Position numbers and translations under genes: made by a program. Of a stretch of 64,000 bases of DNA, positions 7,941-19,155 are shown one piece after another. The notes under the pieces were generated by a model that saw only the letters and a program-made list of their open reading frames with translations, was not told the origin of the DNA and made no database searches. Within the stretch, counting starts at the first letter, position 1. The number at the start of each line of letters is the position of its first letter. The stretch is from Pseudomonas poae (GTDB taxonomy: Bacteria > Pseudomonadota > Gammaproteobacteria > Pseudomonadales > Pseudomonadaceae): positions 372,001 to 436,000 of the forward strand of contig NZ_JYLI01000002.1 of the NCBI RefSeq assembly GCF_001439785.1, written 5' to 3'.

Positions 7941-10900
7941 TTATAACGACGGTTTCTTCACTGTGCCATCCGTAAAGTTCTCAATCTTCGTACGAAGAAA
8001 CGCGTCGGCAAAAAGCTGCGGCGGTAGTGGCAGGCTGACGATGTAGCCCTGCATCTGTTCGCACCCTTCTGCCGCCAGAAATTCCTGTTGCGCCGCGTTC
8101 TCCACGCCCTCGGCGATGATGGTGAATTGCATGCTGTGGCCCAGGGCGATGATGGCGCGGACGATGGCGGCGTCGTGCGGGTCGTCGGGCAGGCCGCGGA
8201 CGAAGGATTGGTCGATTTTCAGGAAGTCCAGGGGCAGGCGCTTGAGGTAGCTGAGGGAGGAGTAGCCTGTGCCGAAGTCGTCGATTGCCAGTTGCACGCC
8301 GAGGTGTTTGAGCTGATGCAGCACGCCCAGGGCTTCCTCGGTCTGGCTCATGATGAAGTTTTCGGTGATCTCCAGTTGCAGGCAGCTCGGTTCGAGGTGG
8401 TAGTCGTGCAGCAGTTGTTCAATGCGTGCCAGCAGGTTGGGACTGCGCAGTTGGGCGCCGGCGAGGTTGACTGACAGCGGGCCGAATGTGTCGAAGGTGC
8501 CTTGCCAGGCCTGCAGCTGCTGGCAGGCCTGTTCCAGTACCCAGTCGCCGATCTGCAGGATGGTGCCGTTTTCTTCGGCCAGGGCGATGAAGTGCTCGGG
8601 CGGCACTTCGCCAAAAGTGGGGTGGTGCCAGCGGATCAGGGCTTCGGCGCCGATCAGCTCCTGGCTCGTCAGGCTCAGTTTGGGTTGGTAATACAGGCTC
8701 AGTTCGTCCCGTTCAATGGCGCGGCGCAGTTCGTGCTCCAGTGCCACGCGTTCGCTGGCCTGGGTGGTCAGGTCGCTGGTGTAGCTTTCGACCCGGTTGC
8801 GGCCTTTGGCCTTGGAACGGTACATGGCGGCGTCGGCATTCTTGACCAGGGTAGCGACGTCGGTGCCATCCTCGGGGTACAGGCTGGTGCCGATGCTGGC
8901 ACTGATGAAGAATTCGTGTTCTCCCGCCTGGAACGGCTGCGTGAAGCAGGCGAGCAGCTTGTTGGCCAGGTAGTCGGCGTCGCTGGCGTTTTGCAGACCG
9001 GGCAGCAGGATGATGAATTCATCGCCTCCCAGGCGAGCAACGGTGTCGATGTCACGCAGTTGCTCTTTGAGGCGCACGGCGATGCCTTTGAGCAGCAGGT
9101 CGCCGATAGGGTGGCCGAGGCTGTCGTTGATGTGTTTGAAACGGTCCAGGTCGAGGAATAGAACGGCGCCTTGCTGGCCGGTTTCCTGGTGACCATTGAG
9201 CGCGGCCTGCAGCCGGCTTTCGAACAGAGTGCGGTTGGGCAGGCCGGTGAGCGGGTCGTGGTGCGCCTGGTAATCAAGGCGGGCCTGGGCAAGTTTGAGG
9301 CTGGAGATATCGGCGAACACGGCAACGAAGTGAGTGATCACATCATCGCGATTACGCACGGCGTTGATGGTCAGCCAGCTGGGGTAAACCTCGCCATCCT
9401 TGCGGCGGTTGGCGATCTCGCCTTGCCAATGCCCGTGGGCGGCCAACTGGTGCCACATCGCAGCGAAGAACGCGCTGTCGTGCTGGCCGGAAGCGAGCAG
9501 GCGCGGGGTTTGGCCGAGGGCTTCAGCCTCGCTGTAGCCGGTGATTTCGCTGAAGGCACGGTTGACTGCGCTGATGTTCTGCGAGGTGTCGGTGATCAGC
9601 ACGCCTTCGGCGGTGCTCTCGAACACGGTGGCGGCCTGTTGCAGTTTCTCCTGCATCAACTGGCGTTCGGTGATGTCGCGGGCGATGGTCAGTATGCAGG
9701 CTTCATCGCCAATGGGCAGGGGCCGGCTGGACACTTCGCAGAGCCGGATCTCCCCGTCGCTGCGTCGTATGTGGCAAATGAAATCACGCACGAAGCCGTC
9801 GCGTCGTATCAGTTCCAGCATGTGTTTACGTTCGTTGAGGTCGACCCAGATGCCCAACTCCATGGCGGAGTGTTCCAGAGGCGTGGCGCAGGGGTAGCCG
9901 GTGAGACGGCTGAAGCCTTCGTTGGCCTCAATCAACAGGCCGTCCCGCTGGCGACTCAGCAACAGACCGTCTGGCGAGGCATGGAAAGCCTTGGCGAACT
10001 TCTCTTCGGAGGTTTGCAGTTGTTGCTGGGTTTCCTTGAGCTGGGTGATATCGCGCACTACAACGACGATGGCCTCGGTGGTATCGAGCAGGAACGGTTC
10101 GGCGGAAATCAGCCCTACAAAAGCCTGGCCATTGCTGCGCCGAAAGGGCAGTTCAAGGTTGCGGATGCTGGTGGTCTGGACGCGTTGCAGCAACTCCGAG
10201 CCGATGCCTGGAATGCCCCAGATATCCAGCTCCGTGCCGGCCTTGCCGAGCACTTGCTCGGCATTCAGGCCAATCTGGTCTTCGAAGGCTTTGTTGACTT
10301 CCAGCAGGCAACCGTCGGAAAGGCGGGCAATTACCAGGATGTCCGGGCATTGCTGGAACACTGAAGCAAATTTTTGCTCCGAGCGCTGCAGGGCCTCTTC
10401 TGTGCGCTTGGCTTCGCTGATATCGATCATCAACCCGCGCAGCACCGGTTCGTGACCGTGTTCGATCAGGCTCACGATGTCACGCACCCACAGGCAATGG
10501 CCGTCGGCGGTGATCACCCGGTAATCGATGCTGTGGTCACGGTTGGCGCGGGTTTCGCGGTGGCAATAGGCTTCGGCGCGGGACAGGTCGGCGGGGTGGA
10601 TGATGTTGCGCCAGAAGCCTGGGATCAGCCAATGGGCACGGGGATAGCCGAGTAAGTTTTCAGCGTGGGGCGACACGTAGCTGTAGGTGAAATCGGTGAT
10701 GCTGGCTTCCCAGGCGATGGCAGACAGGCTCTCGACCAGGCCACGGTAGTGGTATTCGCTGCTGCGCAGTTCCTGTTCGAGGGCGACGCGGCGGGAAATC
10801 TCCGAACTGAGCCGGCGATTGATCTGAATTACGATGGCTAATACGGTGATCAACACCAGCACGGCGGGCAAGCCGTAGGTCAGCAGGTCGTTCCAGAAGG

Positions 10901-11684
10901 TGCGGTGATCGCTGATGCCGCCTACCCAGCGTTGCTGAATGGCTTCGGTTTCGCCTGGGGTGAGGTCCGCAAGTACCTTATCGAGGATGCCCACGAGGAT
11001 TTTGTTGTCTCGCGGCACGCCCATTGCCAACTGATAGCGGTAGGGCGTTTCGCCACTGACGTACAGGCCTTCAAGCTTGAGTTGGCGCAGGCTCCAGACG
11101 CTGGAAGCCAGGTCGCCGACTACCGCGTCCACCTCGTCCGTGGCCAGCGCTTGCAGGGTCGAGCTGACATTGGGCATGGCCACCAGATTGAGGTCGGGAT
11201 GGTGGTTGCGCAGCAACTCGTGGGGTGCGTAGTTTTCTACCACGGCGATTTTCAGCCCATAAAGGTCCTGAAGGTTGCGCGGTTTGGCGCCGCCCTCGTG
11301 GGCCAGGATGACGATGGGGAAATCCAGGTAGGGCCGCGTGAACGCGATGAAACTCTGACGCTCGGGAGTGGACATGACGCTGGGCAGCAGGTCGAGCTGA
11401 CTGCGTTTGGTCTGCTCAAGCACCGCCCCCCAGCTTCCGGGCTCGATCAATTCGACCCTGACGCCCAGTCGGTCCTGAATCAGGCGAACATAATCGGCCG
11501 CCAGGCCTTGGTAGCGGCCATTTTCATCGCGGTATTCAAAAGGTGGCCATGAAGGGTCCACACCGAGTTTCAGCTCCTGATGGTCCGACAGCCAGCCACG
11601 CTCTTCATCAGTAAGCGTCAACGCGCCAGCCGTTGCGGTCCAGGTCAGCAGCGACAGCAGTATCACGGTCGGCAATCTGGGCAT
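7941..11684 (-). CDS. rmcA: RmcA-type sensor: periplasmic binding domain, PAS repeats, GGDEF, EAL
   Basis: 1247 residues. A signal sequence (about 1-21) leads into a periplasmic amino-acid-binding-type domain (to about 265). Then come a membrane helix around LPAVLVLITVLAIVIQI, a coiled linker, several PAS/PAC modules, GGDEF (motif at 886-890, with RLGGDEF intact) and EAL (motif at 1014-1016, with the downstream DDFGTGYSS loop present). Both cyclic-di-GMP motifs look functional, so it could make or break the messenger. Size, architecture and place beside rpoD match RmcA (PA0575), which links redox state to c-di-GMP. The ATG at 11684 starts the signal peptide; an upstream in-frame extension is not credible. 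Confidence 0.9.
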   Translation of the reverse strand: MPRLPTVILLSLLTWTATAGALTLTDEERGWLSDHQELKLGVDPSWPPFEYRDENGRYQGLAADYVRLIQDRLGVRVELIEPGSWGAVLEQTKRSQLDLLPSVMSTPERQSFIAFTRPYLDFPIVILAHEGGAKPRNLQDLYGLKIAVVENYAPHELLRNHHPDLNLVAMPNVSSTLQALATDEVDAVVGDLASSVWSLRQLKLEGLYVSGETPYRYQLAMGVPRDNKILVGILDKVLADLTPGETEAIQQRWVGGISDHRTFWNDLLTYGLPAVLVLITVLAIVIQINRRLSSEISRRVALEQELRSSEYHYRGLVESLSAIAWEASITDFTYSYVSPHAENLLGYPRAHWLIPGFWRNIIHPADLSRAEAYCHRETRANRDHSIDYRVITADGHCLWVRDIVSLIEHGHEPVLRGLMIDISEAKRTEEALQRSEQKFASVFQQCPDILVIARLSDGCLLEVNKAFEDQIGLNAEQVLGKAGTELDIWGIPGIGSELLQRVQTTSIRNLELPFRRSNGQAFVGLISAEPFLLDTTEAIVVVVRDITQLKETQQQLQTSEEKFAKAFHASPDGLLLSRQRDGLLIEANEGFSRLTGYPCATPLEHSAMELGIWVDLNERKHMLELIRRDGFVRDFICHIRRSDGEIRLCEVSSRPLPIGDEACILTIARDITERQLMQEKLQQAATVFESTAEGVLITDTSQNISAVNRAFSEITGYSEAEALGQTPRLLASGQHDSAFFAAMWHQLAAHGHWQGEIANRRKDGEVYPSWLTINAVRNRDDVITHFVAVFADISSLKLAQARLDYQAHHDPLTGLPNRTLFESRLQAALNGHQETGQQGAVLFLDLDRFKHINDSLGHPIGDLLLKGIAVRLKEQLRDIDTVARLGGDEFIILLPGLQNASDADYLANKLLACFTQPFQAGEHEFFISASIGTSLYPEDGTDVATLVKNADAAMYRSKAKGRNRVESYTSDLTTQASERVALEHELRRAIERDELSLYYQPKLSLTSQELIGAEALIRWHHPTFGEVPPEHFIALAEENGTILQIGDWVLEQACQQLQAWQGTFDTFGPLSVNLAGAQLRSPNLLARIEQLLHDYHLEPSCLQLEITENFIMSQTEEALGVLHQLKHLGVQLAIDDFGTGYSSLSYLKRLPLDFLKIDQSFVRGLPDDPHDAAIVRAIIALGHSMQFTIIAEGVENAAQQEFLAAEGCEQMQGYIVSLPLPPQLFADAFLRTKIENFTDGTVKKPSL

Positions 11685-11783
11685 AACGGTCTCGTTATGG
11701 CACGGGGAATGGTTCGAGTGTAGACGGGCATTGCGGGGGGAGGGAGGGGGGAAGCTGTTAATAAGTAGAAAGAAATATGCAGA

Positions 11784-11813
11784 AAGCAAAACCCCCGGCC
11801 TGGGCCGGGGGTT
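11784..11813 (-). terminator. Rho-independent terminator of rpoD
   Basis: Eleven-bp perfect arms, AACCCCCGGCC and GGCCGGGGGTT, two-base loop, then TTGCTTT on the minus strand, seven bases past the rpoD stop. Confidence 0.92.
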
Positions 11814-11819
11814 CTGGTA

Positions 11820-13670
<1,851 letters not shown>

Positions 13671-13717
13671 AACACCCTATCCACTGAAGGTCTTGGCGGG
13701 CAAAAAACAAGCCGAGG

Positions 13718-13723
13718 ATTATA
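13718..13723 (-). promoter_or_regulatory. Proximal rpoD promoter, -10 TATAAT
   Basis: A perfect TATAAT on the minus strand in the 67-bp dnaG-rpoD gap, about 47 nt before the rpoD start. The region at -35 is poor, so strength is uncertain; it would give rpoD expression independent of the operon promoter. Confidence 0.6.
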
Positions 13724-13737
13724 CCCGAGCTATGACC

Positions 13738-15708
13738 TCACACGCCAGCTGAGGTCGGGTTAGATGCTGAAACATTCTGTTTTAATAGGTCGCGCATCTG
13801 TTTTGCTATCTGAATTTGCTCTTCAGCCGACAATCCTGGCTGCCTGGCTCTCTTGATGAGCTCATCGAGGGTCTGCGTATGCTGACCCGCGGATAACCTA
13901 GTAATGGTGTCTAAAAACTGTTGTTCAAGGTTATCGCCGTCAATTAGCCACTCCTTTTCCGCGAGTGCTTTCAACAAACGGCCCTGTTCGGTGCCATGCC
14001 AGCGAGCCATCAGCTGGATGGAGTTTAGCTTAGGATTTTTCTGCACGGCTTCGATCAGGGCAATCAGCACCTGAGCGTACGTGTTGCTCTCGTTGGCAAA
14101 ATGCTCGGCACTTTCAACCCTGCCCGCCAGTTCCGGGTGATGGATGAGCGTGCGCAGGGCAATCAGCGTAGGGGCTTCGACGGCGACCGGAGTTCGGGGG
14201 GCATAAGCCTCGTCGCGATCACCGCGCTTGAAATTCTTGCTCCAGGGTTTCTTTTCCCATTTCTTGCCGCCAGCGCCGGGTTTCTTTGGCGTCCAGTCCT
14301 GCTGCGGCGCATGGGCGTCCTGCGGCTGGTGAAAGTCGGCGTAGTCCGGCATGGCATCGTAGTCCATGCCCGGGTCATAGGCCGGTGGCGCGTTTTGCGG
14401 CGCGCTGTGCACCAGTTGGCTGACGGCCTCGCCACTCAGGCCGGTGATTTCCAGCAGCCGTTGACGCATCAGGGTGCGCAGGTTGGCGCCCGGAACCTTG
14501 TCGATCAGTGGCGCGGCGAGGGTGGCCATGTGGGCCTTGCCCTCAAGGGAGCGCGGGTCGGCTTCCTCGGTCAGCTGCTGGAAGAAATAATCAGCCAATG
14601 GCTGGGCATGCTGGTTGATGCGCGCACGGAATGCGTCGGTGCCCTCGGCGCGTACCAGAGTGTCCGGGTCCTCGCCTTCGGGCAGGAACAGGAAGCGCGC
14701 GCGGCGCCCGTCCTGCAGGCTCGACAACGTGGCTTCGAGGGCGCGCCAGGCGGCGTTGCGGCCGGCCTGGTCACCATCGAAACAGAACAGCACGCTGGGT
14801 ACTACGCGAAACAGACGCTTGAGGTGTTCTTCGCTGGTGGCTGTGCCGAGGGTTGCCACGGCGTTGCGCAAACCTTGCTGGGCCAGGGCGATCACGTCCA
14901 TATAGCCTTCAACCACGATGATCTCATCGAGGTTGCGATTGTTCTTGCGTGCTTCATACAGGCCATAGAGTTCCTGGCCCTTGTGGAACACCGGGGTTTC
15001 CGGTGAGTTCAGGTATTTGGGCTTGTCGTCGCCCAGCACGCGCCCACCAAAGGCGATGATGCGACCACGGCTGTCGCGAATGGGGAACATCACGCGGTCG
15101 CGGAAGCGGTCGTAGCGCTTGCCGGTTTCGGCGTTCTCCACCAGCAGGCCGGCATCGATCATGGCTTTTTGCTGGAGCGTATCGCTGCTCAAGTGCTTGT
15201 ACAGGTTGTCCCAGCCGGGTGGCGCGAAGCCCAGGCCAAAGTCACGGGCGATTTCGCCGGTGAGGCCGCGGCCCTTGAGGTAGTCGACGGCGGCCTTGCG
15301 TTGCGGATGGCTCTTGAGCGCCTGACGATAAAAGTCGGCGGCAGCGGTCAGCAGCGGATACAGCGGCGAGTCGGTGGGCTGGCGCGGTTTGTGCGGGCGA
15401 CCGCTTTCTTCGCGGGGGACTTCCATGCCGGCGGCTTTGGCCAGGTCCTCGATTGCCTGGGGGAAATCCAGGTTGTCGTGGTCCATGAGGAAACCGAGGG
15501 CGTTGCCGCCTGCGCCGCAGCCGAAGCAATAGTAGAACTGCTTGTCGGGGCTGACGCTGAACGACGGGGTCTTTTCCTTGTGGAACGGGCAGCAGGCGGT
15601 GTAGTTCTTTCCGGCTTTTTTCAATTGCACGCGTGAGCTGACAACATCGACGATGTCGGTGCGGTTCAGAAGGTCGTCAATAAAGCTCTGGGGAATCAGC
15701 CCGGCCAT
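13738..15708 (-). CDS. dnaG: DnaG, DNA primase
   Basis: 656 residues. The N-terminal CHC2 zinc finger has ACCPFHKEKTPSF and YYCFGCG (about residues 38-67). A central TOPRIM catalytic domain contains EIIVVEGYMDVIALAQQG near residue 260 and FCFDGDQAG near 305. The C-terminal part after a Pro/Lys-rich linker (about 430-510) should bind DnaB helicase. It lays RNA primers for replication. I start at the ATG at 15708 because the family begins MAGLIPQSFIDDLL; an in-frame start nine codons upstream is possible but the extension is not typical. A 444-nt gap separates it from rpsU. Confidence 0.96.
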   Translation of the reverse strand: MAGLIPQSFIDDLLNRTDIVDVVSSRVQLKKAGKNYTACCPFHKEKTPSFSVSPDKQFYYCFGCGAGGNALGFLMDHDNLDFPQAIEDLAKAAGMEVPREESGRPHKPRQPTDSPLYPLLTAAADFYRQALKSHPQRKAAVDYLKGRGLTGEIARDFGLGFAPPGWDNLYKHLSSDTLQQKAMIDAGLLVENAETGKRYDRFRDRVMFPIRDSRGRIIAFGGRVLGDDKPKYLNSPETPVFHKGQELYGLYEARKNNRNLDEIIVVEGYMDVIALAQQGLRNAVATLGTATSEEHLKRLFRVVPSVLFCFDGDQAGRNAAWRALEATLSSLQDGRRARFLFLPEGEDPDTLVRAEGTDAFRARINQHAQPLADYFFQQLTEEADPRSLEGKAHMATLAAPLIDKVPGANLRTLMRQRLLEITGLSGEAVSQLVHSAPQNAPPAYDPGMDYDAMPDYADFHQPQDAHAPQQDWTPKKPGAGGKKWEKKPWSKNFKRGDRDEAYAPRTPVAVEAPTLIALRTLIHHPELAGRVESAEHFANESNTYAQVLIALIEAVQKNPKLNSIQLMARWHGTEQGRLLKALAEKEWLIDGDNLEQQFLDTITRLSAGQHTQTLDELIKRARQPGLSAEEQIQIAKQMRDLLKQNVSASNPTSAGV

Positions 15709-16152
15709 GGCGTTCTCGTCATCACTGCGTGTCAATCGGGGTCCATAAAGTGTTCAAGCGCGGCTATCGCGTGCTCGACTCGCTTACGTCTGCATGGATT
15801 GTCAGGAAGTGTATCTGCCGAATATTCTCTGACGTTAAGTTTCTATCAGGAGTCGGCATGGAAATGTTGCCCCGGTATCCGGTCTTGGCCTGTGGGCGGC
15901 CTCGGAACTCGTCAATGGGCACAGCCGACACGGTTGATCGTCTGTTTGAAGAATAAGTGTGCTCGTCAGTAGCCTTGTTAGGCTCGTCAGAAGAGACGCG
16001 CACCGCTGGCAAAAGAGCCAGTCCTGACGTGTGAAGCGGTTGTATCGGTCGCGTGTGCGGCGTCAACAGTGAAGCATCAAGCGATATCCGCAAATGCCAA
16101 CAGCCCGGCTGAGGGCCGGGCTTGGCAGAAGCTTGCTACGAACGTCTGTGTA
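15709..16152. other. Spacer between rpsU and dnaG
   Basis: 444 bp without a gene I can support. It contains the rpsU terminator at its right end and must hold any dnaG-proximal promoter. A minus-strand open frame of 109 codons (15764-16093) shows no family resemblance, no good ribosome site and runs through the terminator, so I do not call it. I see no convincing small RNA or riboswitch. Confidence 0.6.
16096..16126 (-). terminator. Terminator-like hairpin after rpsU
   Basis: GCCCGGC and GCCGGGC arms, extended by GCCAA and TTGGC outer arms, 27 nt past the rpsU stop. The following T-run is weak, so it is probably a partial terminator that sets rpsU above dnaG-rpoD. Confidence 0.7.
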
Positions 16153-16368
16153 TTAGTACAGACGAACGGCGCGGCGCTGTTCGCGCTGAACTTTCTTGGC
16201 GTGACGCTTAACAGCGGCTGCTGCCTTGCGCTTACGCTCAGAAGTTGGCTTCTCATAAAATTCGCGGCTACGAACTTCAGCCAGAACACCGGCTTTTTCG
16301 CAGGAGCGCTTGAAACGACGCAGAGCTACGTCGAAGGGTTCGTTCTCTTTTACTTTGACGGCTGGCAT
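16153..16368 (-). CDS. rpsU: Ribosomal protein bS21
   Basis: 71 residues, highly basic: [19 protein letters not shown] at the start, [15 protein letters not shown] in the middle and [10 protein letters not shown] at the end. This is the standard bS21 of the small ribosomal subunit, which helps initiation near the anti-Shine-Dalgarno. It is first gene of the macromolecular synthesis operon with dnaG and rpoD, transcribed from a good sigma-70 promoter at 16456-16484. tsaD is divergent from it. There is no ambiguity. Confidence 0.98.
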
Positions 16369-16455
16369 CCAGAGCTACCTTCTTTCATTACCGGGATTCA
16401 ACGTTCTCGTCGCAAAAAATTCGCGGCTGAGGTCGTCGGTTTTTAAGGGTTGCGG

Positions 16456-16484
16456 ATGTTAACCCCTCATTGCTCGGAATGCAA
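16456..16484 (-). promoter_or_regulatory. Promoter of the rpsU-dnaG-rpoD operon
   Basis: Minus strand: -35 TTGCAT (16479-16484), 17-bp spacer, -10 TAACAT (16456-16461), about 90 nt before the rpsU start. Confidence 0.7.
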
Positions 16485-16571
16485 AGCCTCTGATCGAAAA
16501 CCGCTAGGCGGGAGGGGGAGTGGCGACTATTATGCGCGCCTTCGAATTCAGCCTCTACAAGGCGCAAACCC

Positions 16572-17597
16572 ATGCTAGTACTGGGACTTGAAACCTCCTG
16601 CGACGAAACCGGTGTCGCACTTTACGACAGTGAACGCGGGCTTTTGGCCGATGCACTGTTCAGTCAGATCGACCTGCACCGTGCCTATGGCGGCGTAGTG
16701 CCGGAGCTCGCCAGCCGCGATCACGTCAAGCGCATGCTGCCGTTGATCCGCCAAGTGCTGGACGAGGCTGGCTGTGTGCCGACCGAGATCGATGCCATCG
16801 CCTACACCGCCGGCCCCGGATTGGTTGGAGCCCTTCTGGTTGGGGCTTCTTGCGCCCAGGCGCTGGCGTTTGCCTGGGGCATTCCCGCCCTCGGTGTGCA
16901 CCACATGGAAGGCCATTTACTGGCCCCCATGCTGGAAAAAACACCACCACAGTTTCCGTTCGTCGCTTTGTTGGTGTCGGGCGGCCATACGCAGCTGGTT
17001 CAGGTCGATGGGATCGGTCAATACACCCTGTTGGGCGAGTCCCTGGACGATGCTGCCGGTGAAGCGTTCGACAAGACCGCCAAGATGATGGGCCTCAATT
17101 ATCCTGGTGGCCCGGAAATCGCGCGTCTGGCCGAAAAGGGTTTGGCCGGTCGCTACACATTCCCGCGTCCGATGTGTGATCGTCCGGGGCTGATGTTCAG
17201 CTTCAGCGGCTTGAAAACCTCGGCGCTCAACACCTGGCAACACAGCGTCAGCGCCGGGGACGACAGTGAGCAAGCCCGTTGCGACATCGCTCTGGCATTC
17301 CAGCAGGCCGTGGTGGAGACTTTGACTATCAAGTGCAAGCGCGCGCTCAAGCAGGCGGGCATGCAGCGCCTGGTGATCGCTGGCGGCGTCAGCGCCAACA
17401 AGGCCTTGCGCGCTTCGCTGGAAAAAATGCTCGCAGACATGAAAGGCGAAGTGTTCTATGCGCGCCCCGAGTTCTGCACCGACAATGGCGCGATGATCGC
17501 CTACGCGGGCTGCCAGCGCCTGCAGGCCGGGCAGCATGAAAGCCTGGCGATCAGCGTGCAGGCGCGCTGGCCGATGGAGCAGCTGTCACCGTTGTGA
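16572..17597 (+). CDS. tsaD: TsaD, tRNA N6-threonylcarbamoyltransferase subunit
   Basis: 341 residues. TsaD transfers the threonylcarbamoyl group to A37 of ANN-decoding tRNAs, working with TsaB, TsaE and TsaC. The product opens [14 protein letters not shown]. The metal-binding pair H111 and H115 is in HHMEGH, and the ATP-site segments LVSGGHTQL and [11 protein letters not shown] are present. AAGG lies ten bases before the ATG. It is divergent from rpsU, the universal arrangement in this group, and convergent with plsY. It is cytoplasmic and essential in most bacteria. A TATTAT -10 hexamer near 16538 may be its promoter. Confidence 0.97.
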   Translation: MLVLGLETSCDETGVALYDSERGLLADALFSQIDLHRAYGGVVPELASRDHVKRMLPLIRQVLDEAGCVPTEIDAIAYTAGPGLVGALLVGASCAQALAFAWGIPALGVHHMEGHLLAPMLEKTPPQFPFVALLVSGGHTQLVQVDGIGQYTLLGESLDDAAGEAFDKTAKMMGLNYPGGPEIARLAEKGLAGRYTFPRPMCDRPGLMFSFSGLKTSALNTWQHSVSAGDDSEQARCDIALAFQQAVVETLTIKCKRALKQAGMQRLVIAGGVSANKALRASLEKMLADMKGEVFYARPEFCTDNGAMIAYAGCQRLQAGQHESLAISVQARWPMEQLSPL

Positions 17598-17630
17598 GGC
17601 TTGCGCGTGAGCCGGGTTCAGCGGGCGTAT

Positions 17631-18200
17631 TTAAAAATGCCGTTCGCGCCCGGCAAACAGGTCGCGTAGATTGCCGCGGTGGCGCCAGACGATCAGCAGC
17701 GTCAGCACGCTCATCGGCAACAACGCTGCCGGTGCCTGCCAGGCTAGCAGCGGCAGGGTGAGCGGCGTGGCGATCAGCGCGGCCAGCGAGCTGGTGCGGG
17801 TCAGGTAGAACGCCAGCAGCCAGGCCACGATGGCCAGCAATGCTGCTGGAGGGTAGATTCCCAGCAGCATGCCGGCCGCCGTGGCGACGCCTTTGCCGCC
17901 GCGAAAGCGAAAGTACAGTGGAAACAGATGGCCCAGGACGGCGCATACGCCCACCCAGGCCTGCTGTTGCAGGGTCAGACCGGCGAGGCTGGCGATCAGC
18001 ACGGGCACCACGCCCTTGCAGACGTCGCCCAGCAGGGTCAATACGGCAAGTTTCTTGCCGGCCAAACGCAACATATTGGTGGCGCCGGCATTGCCTGAGC
18101 CACTCATTCGCGGATCGGGATTGCCCGTCAGGCGGCTGAGCAAAATGGCGAAGGACAGCGAGCCGAGCAGGTAGGCGAAAATCGCCAGTGACCAAAACAT
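17631..18200 (-). CDS. plsY: PlsY, acyl-phosphate:glycerol-3-phosphate acyltransferase
   Basis: 189 residues, strongly hydrophobic, with about five membrane helices. It acylates glycerol-3-phosphate using acyl-phosphate from PlsX, the first step of phospholipid synthesis. The three family motifs are visible: [11 protein letters not shown] near residue 35, a [10 protein letters not shown] loop near 58 and [15 protein letters not shown] near 97. It is divergent from folB and convergent with tsaD, as in PAO1. It acts at the inner membrane. No oddities. Confidence 0.96.
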   Translation of the reverse strand: MFWSLAIFAYLLGSLSFAILLSRLTGNPDPRMSGSGNAGATNMLRLAGKKLAVLTLLGDVCKGVVPVLIASLAGLTLQQQAWVGVCAVLGHLFPLYFRFRGGKGVATAAGMLLGIYPPAALLAIVAWLLAFYLTRTSSLAALIATPLTLPLLAWQAPAALLPMSVLTLLIVWRHRGNLRDLFAGRERHF

Positions 18201-18274
18201 GCTAACTATTCCGGGCGAGGACGCCCTGATTCTAACGGGGCATCGCGCCCTTGTCGTGCTGCGGAGAAGAGTGC

Positions 18275-18628
18275 TTGGACAGAGTGTTTATCGAAGGCCT
18301 GGAAGTCGACACGGTGATCGGCGCCTACGACTGGGAGCGCGGCATCAAGCAATGCTTGCGCCTGGACCTGAGCTTCGCCTGGGACAATCGCCCGGCCGCA
18401 GCCGGTGACGACCTGACCCTGGCGCTGGATTACGCCAGCGTGTCCGCGCGCATCCAGGCCTTTGCCGACGAGTCCCAGTACCAACTGGTGGAAACCTTCG
18501 CCGAACGCCTTGCGCAAGTACTGATGAGTGAGTTTCAGATTCCCTGGTTGCACCTCAAGTTGACCAAGCCAGGCGCCGTACCGGCCGCCAGGGGCGTGGG
18601 CGTGGAGATCGAGCGCGGATGTCGCTGA
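18275..18628 (+). CDS. folB: FolB, dihydroneopterin aldolase
   Basis: 117 residues. FolB converts dihydroneopterin to hydroxymethyl-dihydropterin plus glycolaldehyde in folate synthesis. The sequence [20 protein letters not shown] at the N-terminus and [20 protein letters not shown] at the end are typical. The start is a TTG at 18275, with GGAG eight bases before it; the family begins at this point, and an in-frame TTG eight codons upstream lacks support. It overlaps folK by ten bases, so two consecutive folate steps are translationally coupled. Confidence 0.95.
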   Translation: MDRVFIEGLEVDTVIGAYDWERGIKQCLRLDLSFAWDNRPAAAGDDLTLALDYASVSARIQAFADESQYQLVETFAERLAQVLMSEFQIPWLHLKLTKPGAVPAARGVGVEIERGCR

Positions 18629-19137
18629 CTCAGGTTTACCTAGGCCTTGGCAGCAATATCGAGCGTGAGCCTCGTTTGCGCGCCGGGCTGGATGCATTGG
18701 CGGGTTTTCTGACCGGGATGCGTTGCTCGGCCGTGTTTGAAAGCCAGCCGGTTGGCATCAAGAGCGGGCCGTTTTTCAACCTGGTGGTGTCGGCGTATAC
18801 CGACCTGCCGCTGAAGGAGCTGGACCGCAGGCTGAAATTCATCGAGGCCGAAAACGGCCGCTATGCACCCGACCGCAAAGGGCTGCCGCTGGATATCGAC
18901 GTGCTGTTGTATGGCGAGCTGGTGGGTGATTTTGAAGGCTTGGTCCTGCCGCGCGCAGAGATCCTCACCAACGCCTTCGTGCTTTGGCCGCTGTCGATGA
19001 TGGCGCCGGATCGTGTGCATCCGCTGGCCCGCAAGACCCTGGCCGAGCTGTGGCGCGATGCACAGATCGACCAGGTGCTGGCGCCTGTCGGCCTCGAGTG
19101 GCAAGGCCAGCAACTGACGCCAGACGCCCTCCTATAG
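18619..19137 (+). CDS. folK: FolK, hydroxymethyl-dihydropterin pyrophosphokinase
   Basis: 172 residues. FolK transfers pyrophosphate from ATP to the FolB product. The family marks YLGLGSNIEREPRLRAGL at the start, FFNLVVSAYTDL near 55 and the pterin/ATP segment PLDIDVLLYGE near 92 are all present. The ATG lies inside the last codons of folB. It ends 19 nt before the convergent cca gene, with a 7-bp palindrome between them. PAO1 has the same neighbours. Confidence 0.95.
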   Translation: MSLTQVYLGLGSNIEREPRLRAGLDALAGFLTGMRCSAVFESQPVGIKSGPFFNLVVSAYTDLPLKELDRRLKFIEAENGRYAPDRKGLPLDIDVLLYGELVGDFEGLVLPRAEILTNAFVLWPLSMMAPDRVHPLARKTLAELWRDAQIDQVLAPVGLEWQGQQLTPDALL

Positions 19138-19138
19138 G

Positions 19139-19154
19139 CGCGAGCAAGCTCGCG
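19139..19154. terminator. Short palindrome between convergent folK and cca
   Basis: CGCGAGC and GCTCGCG arms around AA. It fills the 18-nt gap between the two stops and could end transcription from both sides; there is no clear T-run. It resembles the core of a REP-type palindrome. Confidence 0.5.
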
Positions 19155-19155
19155 T

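Noticed and set aside
15764..16093. Open frame of 109 codons between rpsU and dnaG
   Set aside because: No recognisable motif or ribosome site, crosses toward the rpsU terminator; composition unlike neighbouring genes.
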